Source: Rhizocola hellebori (GTDB lineage Bacteria > Actinomycetota > Actinomycetes > Mycobacteriales > Micromonosporaceae). From it: a stretch of DNA of 64,000 bases. Positions 8,129 through 17,235 of this stretch are shown one piece after another. Position 1 is the stretch's first letter, and each line of letters opens with the position of its first letter. Made by a program: the position numbers and the translations under genes. The notes beneath the pieces were generated by a model that was not told the DNA's origin, did no database searches, and saw nothing but the letters and a program-made list of their open reading frames with translations. The stretch is from the NCBI RefSeq assembly GCF_016862955.1, contig NZ_BONY01000045.1:1-64000 (forward strand), written 5' to 3'.

Positions 8129-8919
8129 TGCGCGTCTTTTGGAAGACGGTGCGGGACAACAGGCGTGGCTGGATCGGCTGGACGCTGGCGGTGACCGCGG
8201 TGGCCTCGATGTACGCCAGCTTCTGGACCAGCATCGGCAAGAATCCGGAAATGGCCAAGGCCATGGAGACCTATCCCGAGTCGCTGAAGGAAGCCCTGCA
8301 CCTGCAAAACCTGAACCAGCCCGAAAGTTACCTCGCCTCAAGCGTTTTCGGCCTTCTGGTACCGATGCTGGTAGCCGTCTTCGCCGTGTCGGCGGGGGTC
8401 AAGGCGATCGCGAGCGACGAGGAGGCGGGCACGCTCGATCTGGTGCTGGCCCATCCGGTGAGCCGGGTGTCGCTTGCGCTGCAACGCTTTGGCGCGATCG
8501 CCGCGGTGCTGGCCGTCATGGGAACGGTGCTCTGCCTGGCCATCATCGGCCTGCGCGGGCCCGCGGAGTTCCCGGAGGTGGCACCGAGCAAGATCATGGC
8601 GATTTGTCTCCAGCTTGCCCTGTTCGGCCTGTTCTTCGCCGCGCTGAGCTATGCGGCCGGGGCCTGGACAGGCAAGCGGATCGCCGCCATCGGCACGGGC
8701 GCGGCCGTGGTCGTGCTCGGTTACCTGGCCGACTCGTTCCTGCCGCAGATCGAAGGATTTGGCTGGACAGAATCAATTTCCCCATTTGACTGGTACCTGG
8801 GCGGCGAGCCCTTGCGCAACGGCGTGCAGCCGGGTCACGCCGCGCTCCTGCTCGGCCTGGCCGTGCTGCTGGCCGCGGCGGGCACGTGGCGGTTCAACCG
8901 GCGCGACGTCACGGTCTGA
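8125..8919 (+). CDS. ABC-2 type exporter permease
   Basis: 264 aa (GTG 8125 or ATG 8128) with about six hydrophobic segments. Examples are LLVPMLVAVFAVSAGVKAIA near residue 75 and a C-terminal LLLGLAVLLAAAGTW. The conserved ABC-2 element SDEEAGTLDLVLAHPVSR follows the second segment. It is the membrane subunit of the exporter whose ATPase gene overlaps its start. There is no signal peptide. The gene ends 10 bp before the convergent YciI-like gene, so it is the last gene of the regulator-ATPase-permease operon. Confidence 0.88.
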   Translation: MMRVFWKTVRDNRRGWIGWTLAVTAVASMYASFWTSIGKNPEMAKAMETYPESLKEALHLQNLNQPESYLASSVFGLLVPMLVAVFAVSAGVKAIASDEEAGTLDLVLAHPVSRVSLALQRFGAIAAVLAVMGTVLCLAIIGLRGPAEFPEVAPSKIMAICLQLALFGLFFAALSYAAGAWTGKRIAAIGTGAAVVVLGYLADSFLPQIEGFGWTESISPFDWYLGGEPLRNGVQPGHAALLLGLAVLLAAAGTWRFNRRDVTV

Positions 8920-8929
8920 GGCAACAGCC

Positions 8930-9286
8930 CTAGTCGGCCATCACCTCGGCGATCGACCTGGGCGCCCGTACCTTGCTGAACTGGATGTTGCCTTCGGGCA
9001 TCATCCAGGTCATCACGTTGACCGCCAACCGGCCGGCCCGCACCGCCGGGTCGGCCTGCGCGTGTTCGCGGGCGGTCGCCGCGTCGACCGACCAGATGGA
9101 GTATCCGCGGAAGCGCTCGTCGTCCTGCTCCGTCAACGGCCCACGGGCCAGGATCAGCCCCCGGTCCTGCAGATCGGCGCCGTGCGCCAGGTGCCGATCC
9201 TGAAGCTGGGCCGCCTCTTCGTCGGTCATCACGGGCGCATCCGGGCGCAGCGTCAGCAGAATCACGGTGTAGCGGTCGAATCGCAT
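8930..9286 (-). CDS. YciI-like (YCII-related) domain protein
   Basis: 118 aa with the YCII ferredoxin-like fold signature: an N-terminal beta strand (YTVILLTLRPDAP), a conserved His (HLAHGADLQDRG) and an Asp-containing end (AREHAQADPAVRAGRL). Members are small cytoplasmic proteins; some act in dehalogenation or as stand-alone partners of sigma-factor or enzyme modules, but the role here is unknown. It lies 9 bp downstream of the MuiA-family gene on the same strand and is probably co-transcribed with it. Confidence 0.75.
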   Translation of the reverse strand: MRFDRYTVILLTLRPDAPVMTDEEAAQLQDRHLAHGADLQDRGLILARGPLTEQDDERFRGYSIWSVDAATAREHAQADPAVRAGRLAVNVMTWMMPEGNIQFSKVRAPRSIAEVMAD

Positions 9287-9295
9287 ACGCCGAAA

Positions 9296-10858
9296 CTAGT
9301 CGCGCCAACCGGCAAGGTCGACGCCCTTGGGCGACTCGACGCGGAAGCCCAGGTGGAACTGGGCGCGGGCACCCATCTCCAGCTCGGCCTTCCATGTGAT
9401 CACGCCCAGCTCCGAACGCTCGGCCGGGTCGGGCTTGGCCAGCGTCTCCTTGACCGTGATCTGGCCGTCGCGCGATACCGGCAGCTGGTCGAGCACCGTG
9501 AGCCGGATGGTGCGGGGGCTGTGATTGGCCACCGTGGTCTGGTACTCGGCGTCGACCCGCCGGGTCGAGCCGAGCGTGGCCTTGCTGGCGTTGCGCTTGA
9601 CCAGCTCGCGTTCCACCCTGACCCGGTCGTCGACACCGAGGGCGAGCTCGCGCTCCTCGTCGGGCGCCCATGCCTCCACGTGGCTGGAGCCCACGAAGTC
9701 GCCCTCGTGGAAAAGCGCGGCGGTGGCGTCGGGCAGTGTGTGCGAGGAGGTGTTGCGCACGGTGGCGCGCAGGATCGCCTCCTGCGCCTGCACCGGCGCG
9801 GTGATGTGGTCGAGCACGGCGTCCAGCTCGAACTGGGCCACGACGGTGCGGTGGCTGCTGCCATCGGCCGGAACGGCCACCGGGCGTGTCGGCGTGTAGG
9901 TCGCCGCGGCCGGGCCCTGCTCGGCGACGGCATAGGACTCTTCGAGCATCGGGGCCGGCTTGGCCGCGGCCCGCATCGGCATCGCCGCGGGCGAGGCCAT
10001 GTCCAGACTGGCCGCCATCCCCACCATCTGTGGCGGGCCGCCCGCGTAGGCCATCGGCCGGATCGGGCGAAGCCGGTCTATGTACCAGGGCTCCAGCTCG
10101 GGAACGTCCAGCGCGCCGGACGGGCGGGCGGTGGAGAGCTTGAGCTGGCACTCGGGCCAGTCCTCGGTGGTGTGCTGGGTGATCATCCCGTACCAGTTGA
10201 GGGTCAGCTTCTCCCCCGCCAAGCGCAGGTCATAGGTGCTGTGCCAGCTCGCGCCCATAGTGACGTAGGTCAGCTCCAGCTCGACGTCACCCTCCTGGGT
10301 CACGTCGAGGGTCACTTCAGCCACAAGCTCATCGGGGTGCGAGTTGTTGCGCATGTCAGCGCGGCGGCGCTGGGCGGCCTCGCGCTCCTTGATCAGGTAG
10401 GCCCGCTCCCGCTCCCGATGCCGCTTGGCCGCCTTGATGCGCAACAGCTCGCCGTCGATGTCATCGGCGAATCCTGTGGCCCGCCCCACGTCCGTGGCCG
10501 AGAACGAGCCGGCCGAGCGGATGGCGACGCGGCCCAGGAAGCGCTCGCGGCCGGTGGCCACCGCGTCGGCGTCGACCAGCTCATCGATGCTCTCCTGGAT
10601 CTCGCGGATCCTGTCGTCCAGCTCGGCGACCTGCGCGTCGCTCGACTGCGGCCGGCGGCGGGTCTTCACATCCACCCCGAGCACCGTGGCCGCCCCGATT
10701 CCGGCGACCCGCACCGAGTCGTGCAGCAGGCCCATGGGCAGGGCGCCGCTTCGCACCCGATGCTCGCCTTCGGTCAGGCTGACCGTGCCGCGCCGGGTGA
10801 TCCGCGCGCGATCGGGGAAGACCGTAACCGCGACGATAGGTGCCTCGAGCTGAGTCAT
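9296..10858 (-). CDS. Mucoidy inhibitor MuiA family protein (DUF4140/DUF4139)
   Basis: 520 aa from the ATG at 10858, where MTQLEAPIVAVTVFPDRAR begins; upstream in-frame sequence overlaps the neighbouring gene and lacks support. The N-terminal DUF4140-like domain (about 1-110) is followed by a helical, probably coiled-coil region with many Arg/Glu (about 70-165). A C-terminal DUF4139 beta-rich domain contains GASWHSTYDLRL near residue 200 and ends around LGFRVESPKGVDLAGW. No signal peptide or membrane segment. The family is named after an Azotobacter gene affecting alginate mucoidy; the molecular function is unknown. Confidence 0.82.
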   Translation of the reverse strand: MTQLEAPIVAVTVFPDRARITRRGTVSLTEGEHRVRSGALPMGLLHDSVRVAGIGAATVLGVDVKTRRRPQSSDAQVAELDDRIREIQESIDELVDADAVATGRERFLGRVAIRSAGSFSATDVGRATGFADDIDGELLRIKAAKRHRERERAYLIKEREAAQRRRADMRNNSHPDELVAEVTLDVTQEGDVELELTYVTMGASWHSTYDLRLAGEKLTLNWYGMITQHTTEDWPECQLKLSTARPSGALDVPELEPWYIDRLRPIRPMAYAGGPPQMVGMAASLDMASPAAMPMRAAAKPAPMLEESYAVAEQGPAAATYTPTRPVAVPADGSSHRTVVAQFELDAVLDHITAPVQAQEAILRATVRNTSSHTLPDATAALFHEGDFVGSSHVEAWAPDEERELALGVDDRVRVERELVKRNASKATLGSTRRVDAEYQTTVANHSPRTIRLTVLDQLPVSRDGQITVKETLAKPDPAERSELGVITWKAELEMGARAQFHLGFRVESPKGVDLAGWRD

Positions 10859-10934
10859 AGTGATCAGGCTAGCGCTTAGCGGCGCCTCGGCCGACTGCCG
10901 CAGACCTCCGGTCAGCTCCGCCGGTTCGTTAACC

Positions 10935-11462
10935 TCAGTCGCCACTCCCGCCGCTGTCGCCTCCGCCGTCACCGCCGCTGCCGACCGACTCGGATTCCCC
11001 GGAATCTGAGCCGGAATCGGAGTCGGTGTCCGAATCGTGGTCGTGGTAGCCAGGGCGGCCGCCACCGCGGCGCTTGCGCTCGGAGACCAGGAGCATGATC
11101 CCGAGCAGGACGATGAGCAGAGCGATGATGCCGGCCACCTGATCGGAGTTGCTGGGCGGCAGCACGGCGTAGTCGTCGAGCAGCGGATAGGTGTTGGCGG
11201 CGACCTCGGAATCCGCGGCCAGCCGGGCGGCGACATCGGCTCCGAAGAGACGGCCGCCCTGCGAACCGGACCAGCTCGCGGGGCAATTGCCATACAGACC
11301 ACCGAAAGGCGGCCTCGCCAGCACCGCGGTGCAGCTCGCCGAGTCGCCCGTCGCGTGGGCGGTCACCTTGTCACCGGCGAGTTCGGCCAGGCCGGGGGCC
11401 GTGGTGTTCAGCGCGAGCAGCAGTCCATAAAGGAGCACCAGCAGGCCGAGGAGTCGTCGCAT
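10935..11462 (-). CDS. Membrane protein with acidic Ser/Asp/Gly-rich tail
   Basis: 175 aa, family not recognised. An N-terminal hydrophobic segment (residues 5-30) is a signal peptide or anchor. The next ~80 residues form an extracellular region with two cysteines (C44, C60) that could form a disulphide. A second membrane helix follows (IIALLIVLLGIMLLV, about 111-126), then a short basic stop-transfer stretch (SERKRRGGGR). The last ~40 residues are almost only Asp, Ser, Gly and Glu and should be disordered and cytoplasmic. It precedes the MuiA-family gene on the same strand by 76 bp. Confidence 0.65.
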   Translation of the reverse strand: MRRLLGLLVLLYGLLLALNTTAPGLAELAGDKVTAHATGDSASCTAVLARPPFGGLYGNCPASWSGSQGGRLFGADVAARLAADSEVAANTYPLLDDYAVLPPSNSDQVAGIIALLIVLLGIMLLVSERKRRGGGRPGYHDHDSDTDSDSGSDSGESESVGSGGDGGGDSGGSGD

Positions 11463-11685
11463 GGAGCTTCACAATAGTGCCGTTCATCGATTGGCGCATC
11501 CGGTGGAAATTGACCGGGATCCGAATGCCATGCCCCAGGATGATCAAAGCCGATGAGAAGTTACTGGTCAGTATGCGTGTCGCGCATCGCATCAAAGCGC
11601 GGTCCACGTGACGAACCGCCCATCGGGAGGGCAGGATAGCGCTGAGGACAACAGTCAAAAACACCACTACTACGAGGGAACGCCT

Positions 11686-14421
11686 GTGGCCACCGAACGC
11701 AAGCGCCCGGTGATCAGCGACGGCCTGCCGAGCCAGCTTCCGGATATAGATCCCGAGGAGACGGCCGAGTGGGTCGAGTCGCTGGACGGAGTCATCGATG
11801 AGCGCGGAGCTAAGCGCGCACGTTACATCATGCTGCGCCTCCTTGAGCGCGCCCGCGAGCGCCAGGTTGGCGTCCCGCCGCTGACGACGACGGACTACAT
11901 CAACACCATCCCGAGCGACCGGGAGCCCTGGTTCCCCGGCGACGAGCACGTGGAGCGCAGGCTGCGCGCCTACATCAGGTGGAACGCGGCGATGACCGTG
12001 CACCGCGCTCAGCGGCCCGGGATAGGGGTGGGCGGGCACATCTCGACCTATGCCTCCAGCGCGTCGCTCTACGAGGTGGGCTTCAACCACTTCTTCCGGG
12101 GCAAGAACCACCCCGGCGGCGGCGACCAGATCTTCTATCAGGGGCACGCCTCGCCGGGCATGTACGCTCGCGCCTACCTGGAGGGCCGCCTCACCGAGCA
12201 GCAGCTCGACGGGTTCCGCCAGGAGCTGTCACATGCCGGTGGCGGGCTGCCCTCCTACCCGCACCCGCGGCTCATGCCCGACTTTTGGGAGTTCCCGACG
12301 GTCTCGATGGGCGTCGGCGGCGTGAACGCCATCTATCAGGCGCGCTTCAACCGGTACCTGATGCATAGGAACATCAAAGACACGAGCCAGCAGCGCGTCT
12401 GGGCGTTCCTCGGCGACGGCGAAATGGACGAGCCGGAGACCCTGGGCGCGATCGGCCTGGCCGCGCGGGAAGAGCTCGACAATCTGACCTTCGTGATCAA
12501 CTGCAACCTGCAGCGTCTCGATGGCCCGGTACGCGGCAACGGCAAGGTCATCCAGGAGCTGGAGGCCTTCTTCCGCGGCGCCGGCTGGAACGTCATCAAG
12601 GTGGTGTGGGGCCGCGAGTGGGACCCGCTGCTCGCCGCCGACACCGACGGCGCCCTGGTCAACCTCATGAACTCGACGCCCGACGGCGACTACCAGACCT
12701 ACAAGGCCGAGTCCGGCGCTTACGTGCGCGAGCACTTCTTCGGGCGCGACCCGCGCACCCGCAAGATGGTCGAGCACATGTCCGACGACGAGATCTGGGG
12801 CCTCAAGCGCGGCGGGCACGACTACCGCAAGGTCTATGCGGCCTACAAGGCGGCCACCGAGCACACCGGGCAGCCGACCGTGATCCTCGCCAAGACCATC
12901 AAGGGCTGGACGCTGGGCTCGCACTTCGAGGGCCGCAACGCCACCCACCAGATGAAGAAGCTGACCCTGGACGACCTCAAGGCCTTCCGCGACCGGCTTT
13001 ATCTCGACATCCCGGATTCGGCGCTCGAGACGAACCCGTATGAGCCGCCCTACTTCCACCCGGGCAAGTCCAGCGACGAATACGAATACCTTATGGAGCG
13101 CCGCGCGGCGCTGGGCGGCTCGATCCCGGCCCGCCGCACCGCGGCGACCAAGCTGGTGCTGCCGGAGGAGAAGGCCTACGCCGATCTCAAGCGCGGCTCG
13201 GGCAAGCAGAAGGTGGCCACCACCATGGCCATCGTGCGGCTTCTCAAAGACCTGATGAAGGACAAGAACATCGGGCCGCGATGGGTGCCCATCATTCCCG
13301 ATGAGGCGCGCACCTTCGGCATGGATTCCCTGTTCCCCACCGCGAAGATCTACTCTCCGCACGGGCAGCAGTACACGCCGGTTGACCGCGAGCTTTTCTT
13401 GTCGTACAAGGAGTCCACGGTCGGGCAGATCCTGCACGAGGGCATCAACGAGGTCGGGTCGGTGGGCTCGTTCACCGCGGTCGGCAGCTCCTACGCCACC
13501 CACGGCGAGCCGATGATCCCCGTTTACATCTTCTATTCGATGTTCGGATGGCAGCGCACGGCCGACTTCCTGTGGGCGGCAGCGGACCAGATGGTGCGCG
13601 GGTTCCTGCTCGGCGCGACCGCGGGCCGCACCACGCTCAACGGCGAGGGCCTGCAGCACGAAGACGGGCACTCGCTGCTGATCGCGGCCACCAACCCGGC
13701 CACGGTCGCCTACGACCCCGCGTTCGGCTTCGAGATCACGCACATCGTGCAGGACGGCCTGCGCCGCATGTACGGCGACGACCCGGAGAACATCTTCTAC
13801 TACCTGACCATCTACAACGAGCCGATCTTCCAGCCGGTCGAGCCGGAGAACGTGGATGTGTCCGGGCTGCTGAAGGGTCTCTACCGCTACAAGGCCGGCT
13901 CCGGCAGCGGTCCCAAGGCGCAGATTCTCGCCGCGGGCATCTCGATGCAGTGGGCCCTGAAGGCACAGGAGCTGCTCTCCCAGGACTGGGGCGTGTCGGC
14001 CGATGTGTGGTCGGCGACCAGCTGGACAGAGCTGCGCCGCGACGCGGTCGAGGCCGAGCAGCACAACCTGCTGCACCCGGACAAGCCGGCCGTGGTGCCC
14101 TACGTGACCCAGGCACTGTCCAAAGCCGACGGACCTAAGGTCGCGGTGTCCGACTGGATGCGGGCGGTACCGGACCTGATCTCACGCTGGGTGCCGGGCG
14201 ACTACGTGTCGCTGGGCACCGACGGGTTCGGCATGTCCGACACCCGTTCCGCCCTGCGCCGCCACTTCAACGTCGACGCCGAGTCGATTGTGGTGGCCGT
14301 GCTGGGTCAGCTGGGCCGCTCGGGCCAGGTGCCGGTCACCGCAGCCGCCGAGGCCGCACGCAAATACGCCATCGACGACGTCACCGCCGCCCCCGCCGGG
14401 GAAACCGGCGGGGATTCCTGA
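11686..14421 (+). CDS. aceE: Pyruvate dehydrogenase E1 component, homodimeric type
   Basis: 911 aa. The start chosen is GTG 11686 because GAGGG at 11674-11678 gives an ideal ribosome-binding site and the sequence from there aligns with Streptomyces AceE; a GTG at 11608 would add 26 poorly conserved residues. The thiamine diphosphate motif is [11 protein letters not shown] through [10 protein letters not shown]. The N-terminal half has [16 protein letters not shown] and [19 protein letters not shown]. It decarboxylates pyruvate and acylates the E2 lipoyl domain, feeding acetyl-CoA to the TCA cycle and to the fatty-acid genes downstream. It is monocistronic here, flanked by a promoter region and a tandem palindromic repeat. 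Confidence 0.97.
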   Translation: MATERKRPVISDGLPSQLPDIDPEETAEWVESLDGVIDERGAKRARYIMLRLLERARERQVGVPPLTTTDYINTIPSDREPWFPGDEHVERRLRAYIRWNAAMTVHRAQRPGIGVGGHISTYASSASLYEVGFNHFFRGKNHPGGGDQIFYQGHASPGMYARAYLEGRLTEQQLDGFRQELSHAGGGLPSYPHPRLMPDFWEFPTVSMGVGGVNAIYQARFNRYLMHRNIKDTSQQRVWAFLGDGEMDEPETLGAIGLAAREELDNLTFVINCNLQRLDGPVRGNGKVIQELEAFFRGAGWNVIKVVWGREWDPLLAADTDGALVNLMNSTPDGDYQTYKAESGAYVREHFFGRDPRTRKMVEHMSDDEIWGLKRGGHDYRKVYAAYKAATEHTGQPTVILAKTIKGWTLGSHFEGRNATHQMKKLTLDDLKAFRDRLYLDIPDSALETNPYEPPYFHPGKSSDEYEYLMERRAALGGSIPARRTAATKLVLPEEKAYADLKRGSGKQKVATTMAIVRLLKDLMKDKNIGPRWVPIIPDEARTFGMDSLFPTAKIYSPHGQQYTPVDRELFLSYKESTVGQILHEGINEVGSVGSFTAVGSSYATHGEPMIPVYIFYSMFGWQRTADFLWAAADQMVRGFLLGATAGRTTLNGEGLQHEDGHSLLIAATNPATVAYDPAFGFEITHIVQDGLRRMYGDDPENIFYYLTIYNEPIFQPVEPENVDVSGLLKGLYRYKAGSGSGPKAQILAAGISMQWALKAQELLSQDWGVSADVWSATSWTELRRDAVEAEQHNLLHPDKPAVVPYVTQALSKADGPKVAVSDWMRAVPDLISRWVPGDYVSLGTDGFGMSDTRSALRRHFNVDAESIVVAVLGQLGRSGQVPVTAAAEAARKYAIDDVTAAPAGETGGDS

Positions 14422-14425
14422 CCCG

Positions 14426-14550
14426 CAGCGCCACCGCCGGTCTCTGGACTGAGCGATCTTGAAGGCACGCACCTCGCCTTCAAGATCGCGAGGGAAGAGA
14501 CCGGCCTTCCGGCGGCGCTGCCGCGACTTGCTTTAGCAGGAGCCAGCATT
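14426..14550. repeat. Long palindromic repeat element, copy 1 (~125 bp)
   Basis: First of two nearly identical head-to-tail units just after aceE. The first 95 bp form a nested hairpin: outer arms CAGCGCC/GGCGCTG, middle arms GCCGGTCTCT/AGAGACCGGC and inner arms GCGATCTTGAAGG/CCTTCAAGATCGC around a small loop. A 30-bp non-palindromic tail (14521-14550) follows. It may end aceE transcription. Its size and structure recall REP/BIME or MITE-like elements. Confidence 0.85.
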
Positions 14551-14551
14551 A

Positions 14552-14675
14552 CAGCGCCGCGCCGGTCTCTGGACTGAGCGATCTTGAAGGCACGCACTTC
14601 GCCTTCAAGATCACGAGGGAAGAGACCGGCCTTCGGGCGGCGCTGCCGCGACTTGCTTTAGCAGGAGCCAGCATT
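14552..14675. repeat. Long palindromic repeat element, copy 2 (~124 bp)
   Basis: Second copy, offset by 125 bp from the first across the shared portion, including the same 30-bp tail ending GCCAGCATT at 14675. Differences from copy 1 are few. One G-to-A change in the inner right arm (CAAGATCAC) breaks a base pair. One change lies in the loop, and there is a one-base indel near the left end. The secreted-peptide gene begins about 50 bp downstream. Confidence 0.85.
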
Positions 14676-14727
14676 GTCGTGTCGCAATATATAGTGGTGT
14701 AAATCTCTCGATGAGAAGGAGACCGCT

Positions 14728-14967
14728 ATGCTCCGACGTGCCCTCCTCGCCGCCGCGCTGGCGGCCGGCGCCACCGTGACCGCCGTGCTGCCGGCCGTGC
14801 CCGCCCAGGCCCGCGCCTGCACGATCGACCACTACTGCTACACGACCTGGTACAGCAACGCCGCCCACACCACCGCCGTCGGCGGCAAGTATGAGGACTG
14901 CGACGGCGACATCACCACCTGGGGCATCCGCAGCGGCTACATCACGTTCACCGAAAGCCCATGCTGA
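14728..14967 (+). CDS. Small secreted cysteine-containing peptide (DUF6289-like)
   Basis: 79 aa. AAGGAGA lies just upstream of the ATG at good spacing. A classic Sec signal peptide covers residues 1-28 (RR, then an Ala/Leu-rich core, cleavage near AQA). The mature part of about 50 residues has four cysteines (C31, C37, C58, C79, the last being the C-terminal residue), so two disulphides are possible. It has many aromatic, Thr and Gly residues (YTTWYSNAAHTT, GGKYEDCDGD). It resembles the short exported DUF6289-type peptides of actinomycetes, whose role is unknown. A strong terminator hairpin follows, so it is a single-gene unit. Confidence 0.8.
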   Translation: MLRRALLAAALAAGATVTAVLPAVPAQARACTIDHYCYTTWYSNAAHTTAVGGKYEDCDGDITTWGIRSGYITFTESPC

Positions 14968-14979
14968 GCAAGCCAAACA

Positions 14980-15020
14980 GCCAAGGCCGAAGCGCGGGGC
15001 CACCGCGCGGAGGCCTTGGC
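14980..15020 (+). terminator. Hairpin terminator after the secreted-peptide gene
   Basis: Arms GCCAAGGCC (14980-14988) and GGCCTTGGC (15012-15020) enclose a second paired segment GCGCGG/CCGCGC. The hairpin lies 13 bp after the stop codon and ends 15 bp before the next start. No strong T run, as is usual in high-GC actinomycetes. Confidence 0.7.
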
Positions 15021-15035
15021 GCTTAGCATGCCCCG

Positions 15036-16295
15036 GTGACCCTCGCGCCCGCCCCCGCCGTCTGCCCAACCTGCCACATCGCCTTGGTGGCCGAGTACGG
15101 CCGGGTTCCGTGGTGTGAGCGGTGCGAGCACAACCTCGACCATTTCACCGGACGGCGCTTCGATCGCTGGGCTGAAGCCATCGGTTTCGACCTCAACCGG
15201 AGGCTGTTCCACGAGATCGCGGCCGAGGAGCTGAAACGGCCCGGGATGACGTCGCCTCTGCTGGTGCTTCTGGCCATCTCCGCGGTGTTGATGACGGTCC
15301 TGGTGGCCGTCATCGGGGTGGCGGTCTACCTGGTCGTGGCCGGCGCGTGGCCGCTGAAGGCGTTGGGCCTGATCCTGCTCGCCGTGGCCTGGCTGCTGCG
15401 GCCAAGGCTGGGCCGGCTCAAGCCGATCCGGGAACTGTACGACGAGATCACCCGCGCAGACGCACCGGCGCTGCACGCTTTCCTCGACCGGGCCGCGGAA
15501 GCGGTGGGCGCCAAGACACCGGAGCACATCTTCGTCGGGCCGCAATGGAACGCTTCCGCCGCCGTCGTCGGGATCAGGCGCCGGAAAGTGATGATGATCG
15601 GGGTTCCGCTATGGATCGCGGCGCGCCCGCAGGAACGCGTCTTTCTGATAGCTCACGAGCTGGCCCACTTCATCAACCGCGATGTCCGGCGAGGCCTGCT
15701 GACAATGCCTGCCTGCACCATGTTCGGGTCCATGGCCGACCTGGTCCGCCCGGACGATTCGGCCTGGAACGGGTGGGACGACGGCACGGTCATCGGCGGG
15801 CTCACCCGCCTTGGACAGCTCATCAGCCGCCCCTTCATGATGGCGCTCGCCCACCTGCTGCGCACGGCGGACATCGCCATCCAGGTGGTCGCCGCGCGGC
15901 AGGGCCAGCGCGCCGAATATTACGCCGACTCGGTCGCCGCTGGCCTGGCGGGAAGCAGGGCAGCCTCGCTCTTCGACCTTTTCCATGACGAACTGCCACC
16001 GGTGATCGGTTCCCGGGCGCGCGGTGGCCACGGCTTTGACGGCTGGCGCACGGCGGTCGAAGAGGCCCGCGCGGAGCGTGCGGAGCGGATGGCACGGCTG
16101 CGCCAGCTCACTGTGCGCGAGGAAGCGTCGCCGTTTCGGCACCACCCACCGACCGGACTGCGCCACCGCATGCTAGCCCTTGCGCCACACCAGGATCCGC
16201 GAATCGTCCTGACCGACAGCGAGGCGCTGCTCATCGATGCCGAGCTGCGGCGCTTCGAAAGGCGTTATGCCCTGGTGCTCGCCCACGACTGGTGA
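15036..16295 (+). CDS. M48-family membrane metalloprotease with zinc ribbon
   Basis: 419 aa from GTG 15036. The N-terminus has a four-cysteine zinc ribbon (CPTC at 9-12 and CERC at 27-30). Two adjacent membrane helices follow (LLVLLAISAVLMTVLVAVI and ALGLILLAVAWLL, about 70-125). The zinc-protease motif HELAHF lies near residue 207 with downstream Asn-Arg-Asp. A conserved Glu, the third zinc ligand of M48 enzymes, probably lies in the following helix (QRAEYYADSVAAG, near residue 290). It resembles HtpX/Ste24-type proteases that degrade membrane proteins. The adjacent YjbQ gene begins 25 bp downstream. Confidence 0.82.
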   Translation: MTLAPAPAVCPTCHIALVAEYGRVPWCERCEHNLDHFTGRRFDRWAEAIGFDLNRRLFHEIAAEELKRPGMTSPLLVLLAISAVLMTVLVAVIGVAVYLVVAGAWPLKALGLILLAVAWLLRPRLGRLKPIRELYDEITRADAPALHAFLDRAAEAVGAKTPEHIFVGPQWNASAAVVGIRRRKVMMIGVPLWIAARPQERVFLIAHELAHFINRDVRRGLLTMPACTMFGSMADLVRPDDSAWNGWDDGTVIGGLTRLGQLISRPFMMALAHLLRTADIAIQVVAARQGQRAEYYADSVAAGLAGSRAASLFDLFHDELPPVIGSRARGGHGFDGWRTAVEEARAERAERMARLRQLTVREEASPFRHHPPTGLRHRMLALAPHQDPRIVLTDSEALLIDAELRRFERRYALVLAHDW

Positions 16296-16319
16296 TGGCT
16301 CCTTAACTAGGGTGTACCC

Positions 16320-16724
16320 ATGGAGAGCACTGTGATCACCGTCGAGACCGGATCGAGGCCGTCGGTCACCGACCTGACCGAGCGGGCGTTTGCGTTCGTG
16401 AAAGGACGTGGCGATGGGCTGTTGCACGTGTTCGTCCCGCACGCCACGGCCGGAATAGCGATCATCGAGACCGGGGCGGGCAGCGATGACGATCTGCTGG
16501 CGGCCCTCGATGAGGTGCTGCCGACCGACGACCGCTGGCAGCACCGGCACGGCTCCCGGGGTCATGGACGCGACCACGTGCTGCCCGCGTTTGTGGCGCC
16601 TTACGCGAGCCTGCCTGTGCTCAACGGGAGGATCGCCTTGGGCACCTGGCAATCGATTTGCTTGGTGGACACCAATGGTGACAACCGAACCCGCCAGGTT
16701 CGCTTCTCGTTTCTGGCCGGGTGA
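16320..16724 (+). CDS. YjbQ/UPF0047 family protein
   Basis: 134 aa, the whole length of the family. Conserved elements are visible: HVFVPHATAGIAIIE near residues 37-51, the His-rich RHGSRGHGRDHVLPA near 80-94, and GTWQSICLVDTNG near 112-124. UPF0047 proteins are small cytoplasmic metal-binding trimers; some show weak thiamin-phosphate synthase activity in complementation tests, but the real function is not settled. It is followed after 7 bp by an uncharacterised gene on the same strand. Confidence 0.85.
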   Translation: MESTVITVETGSRPSVTDLTERAFAFVKGRGDGLLHVFVPHATAGIAIIETGAGSDDDLLAALDEVLPTDDRWQHRHGSRGHGRDHVLPAFVAPYASLPVLNGRIALGTWQSICLVDTNGDNRTRQVRFSFLAG

Positions 16725-16731
16725 ACAACAG

Positions 16732-17235
16732 ATGGACATTCGGTTTGTGGGGGCCAACCCTGGATTGACAATCACCGACGGCGAGCGCCGCCTGGCCTTC
16801 GCCAGCGTGTGGCGCGCCGACTGGTCCGAGCGCGGGAGCGGGCGGGCCATCGTTTGCTGGCACAACGAACGAACCCGGGTGGTGGCCACCAACACGGAGC
16901 TGGGGCGGTGGCTGGCGGGCGAGTTCACCCGGCATTTCCCTGAGGTGCAAGGGTTACCGTGGCCCGAGCCGGAGATCACCCTGGCCCCGGTGCGCCTAGA
17001 GCTCGATCTTGCGACCGGGATGACGGCCAGCGCGGGTGGAATAGAAGTGGAAATACACGACCCGACCGACCGAAGGCTCTTCACCACCGACGACTTCGAC
17101 CTGGGTGGGGTCGCGCACAGCCTGTCGACGGTCGTCATGCCATGCTCTTCGGGATCGCTGACTATCGCCGGTACCCAAATAAAGGGTCAGGTTAAGGCAT
17201 TTTTGGCCGACGCCGAGGTCTGGTTCCTGAAGTAG
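16732..17235 (+). CDS. Uncharacterised protein
   Basis: 167 aa from ATG 16732, seven bases after the YjbQ stop; a longer in-frame reading back to 16486 only overlaps YjbQ. I do not recognise the family. It is soluble, beta-rich by appearance, without signal peptide or membrane segment, with two tryptophan-rich patches (SVWRADWSERG, AIVCWHN). Its 3' end overlaps the convergent zinc-peptidase-like gene by 49 bp. It is probably co-transcribed with yjbQ. Confidence 0.65.
   Translation: MDIRFVGANPGLTITDGERRLAFASVWRADWSERGSGRAIVCWHNERTRVVATNTELGRWLAGEFTRHFPEVQGLPWPEPEITLAPVRLELDLATGMTASAGGIEVEIHDPTDRRLFTTDDFDLGGVAHSLSTVVMPCSSGSLTIAGTQIKGQVKAFLADAEVWFLK

Noticed and set aside
8651-10879. Long plus-strand open frame (742 codons)
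   Set aside because: It runs antisense to the MuiA-family gene and across the permease gene; the translated sequence is Gly/Arg/His-rich without any domain, as expected for a shadow frame in GC-rich DNA.
12229-14076. Minus-strand frame of 615 codons inside aceE
   Set aside because: Pure antisense of a well-conserved aceE; low-complexity translation.
14426-14675. Possible CRISPR array
   Set aside because: Only two adjacent 125-bp copies without unique spacers, each with long internal palindromes.
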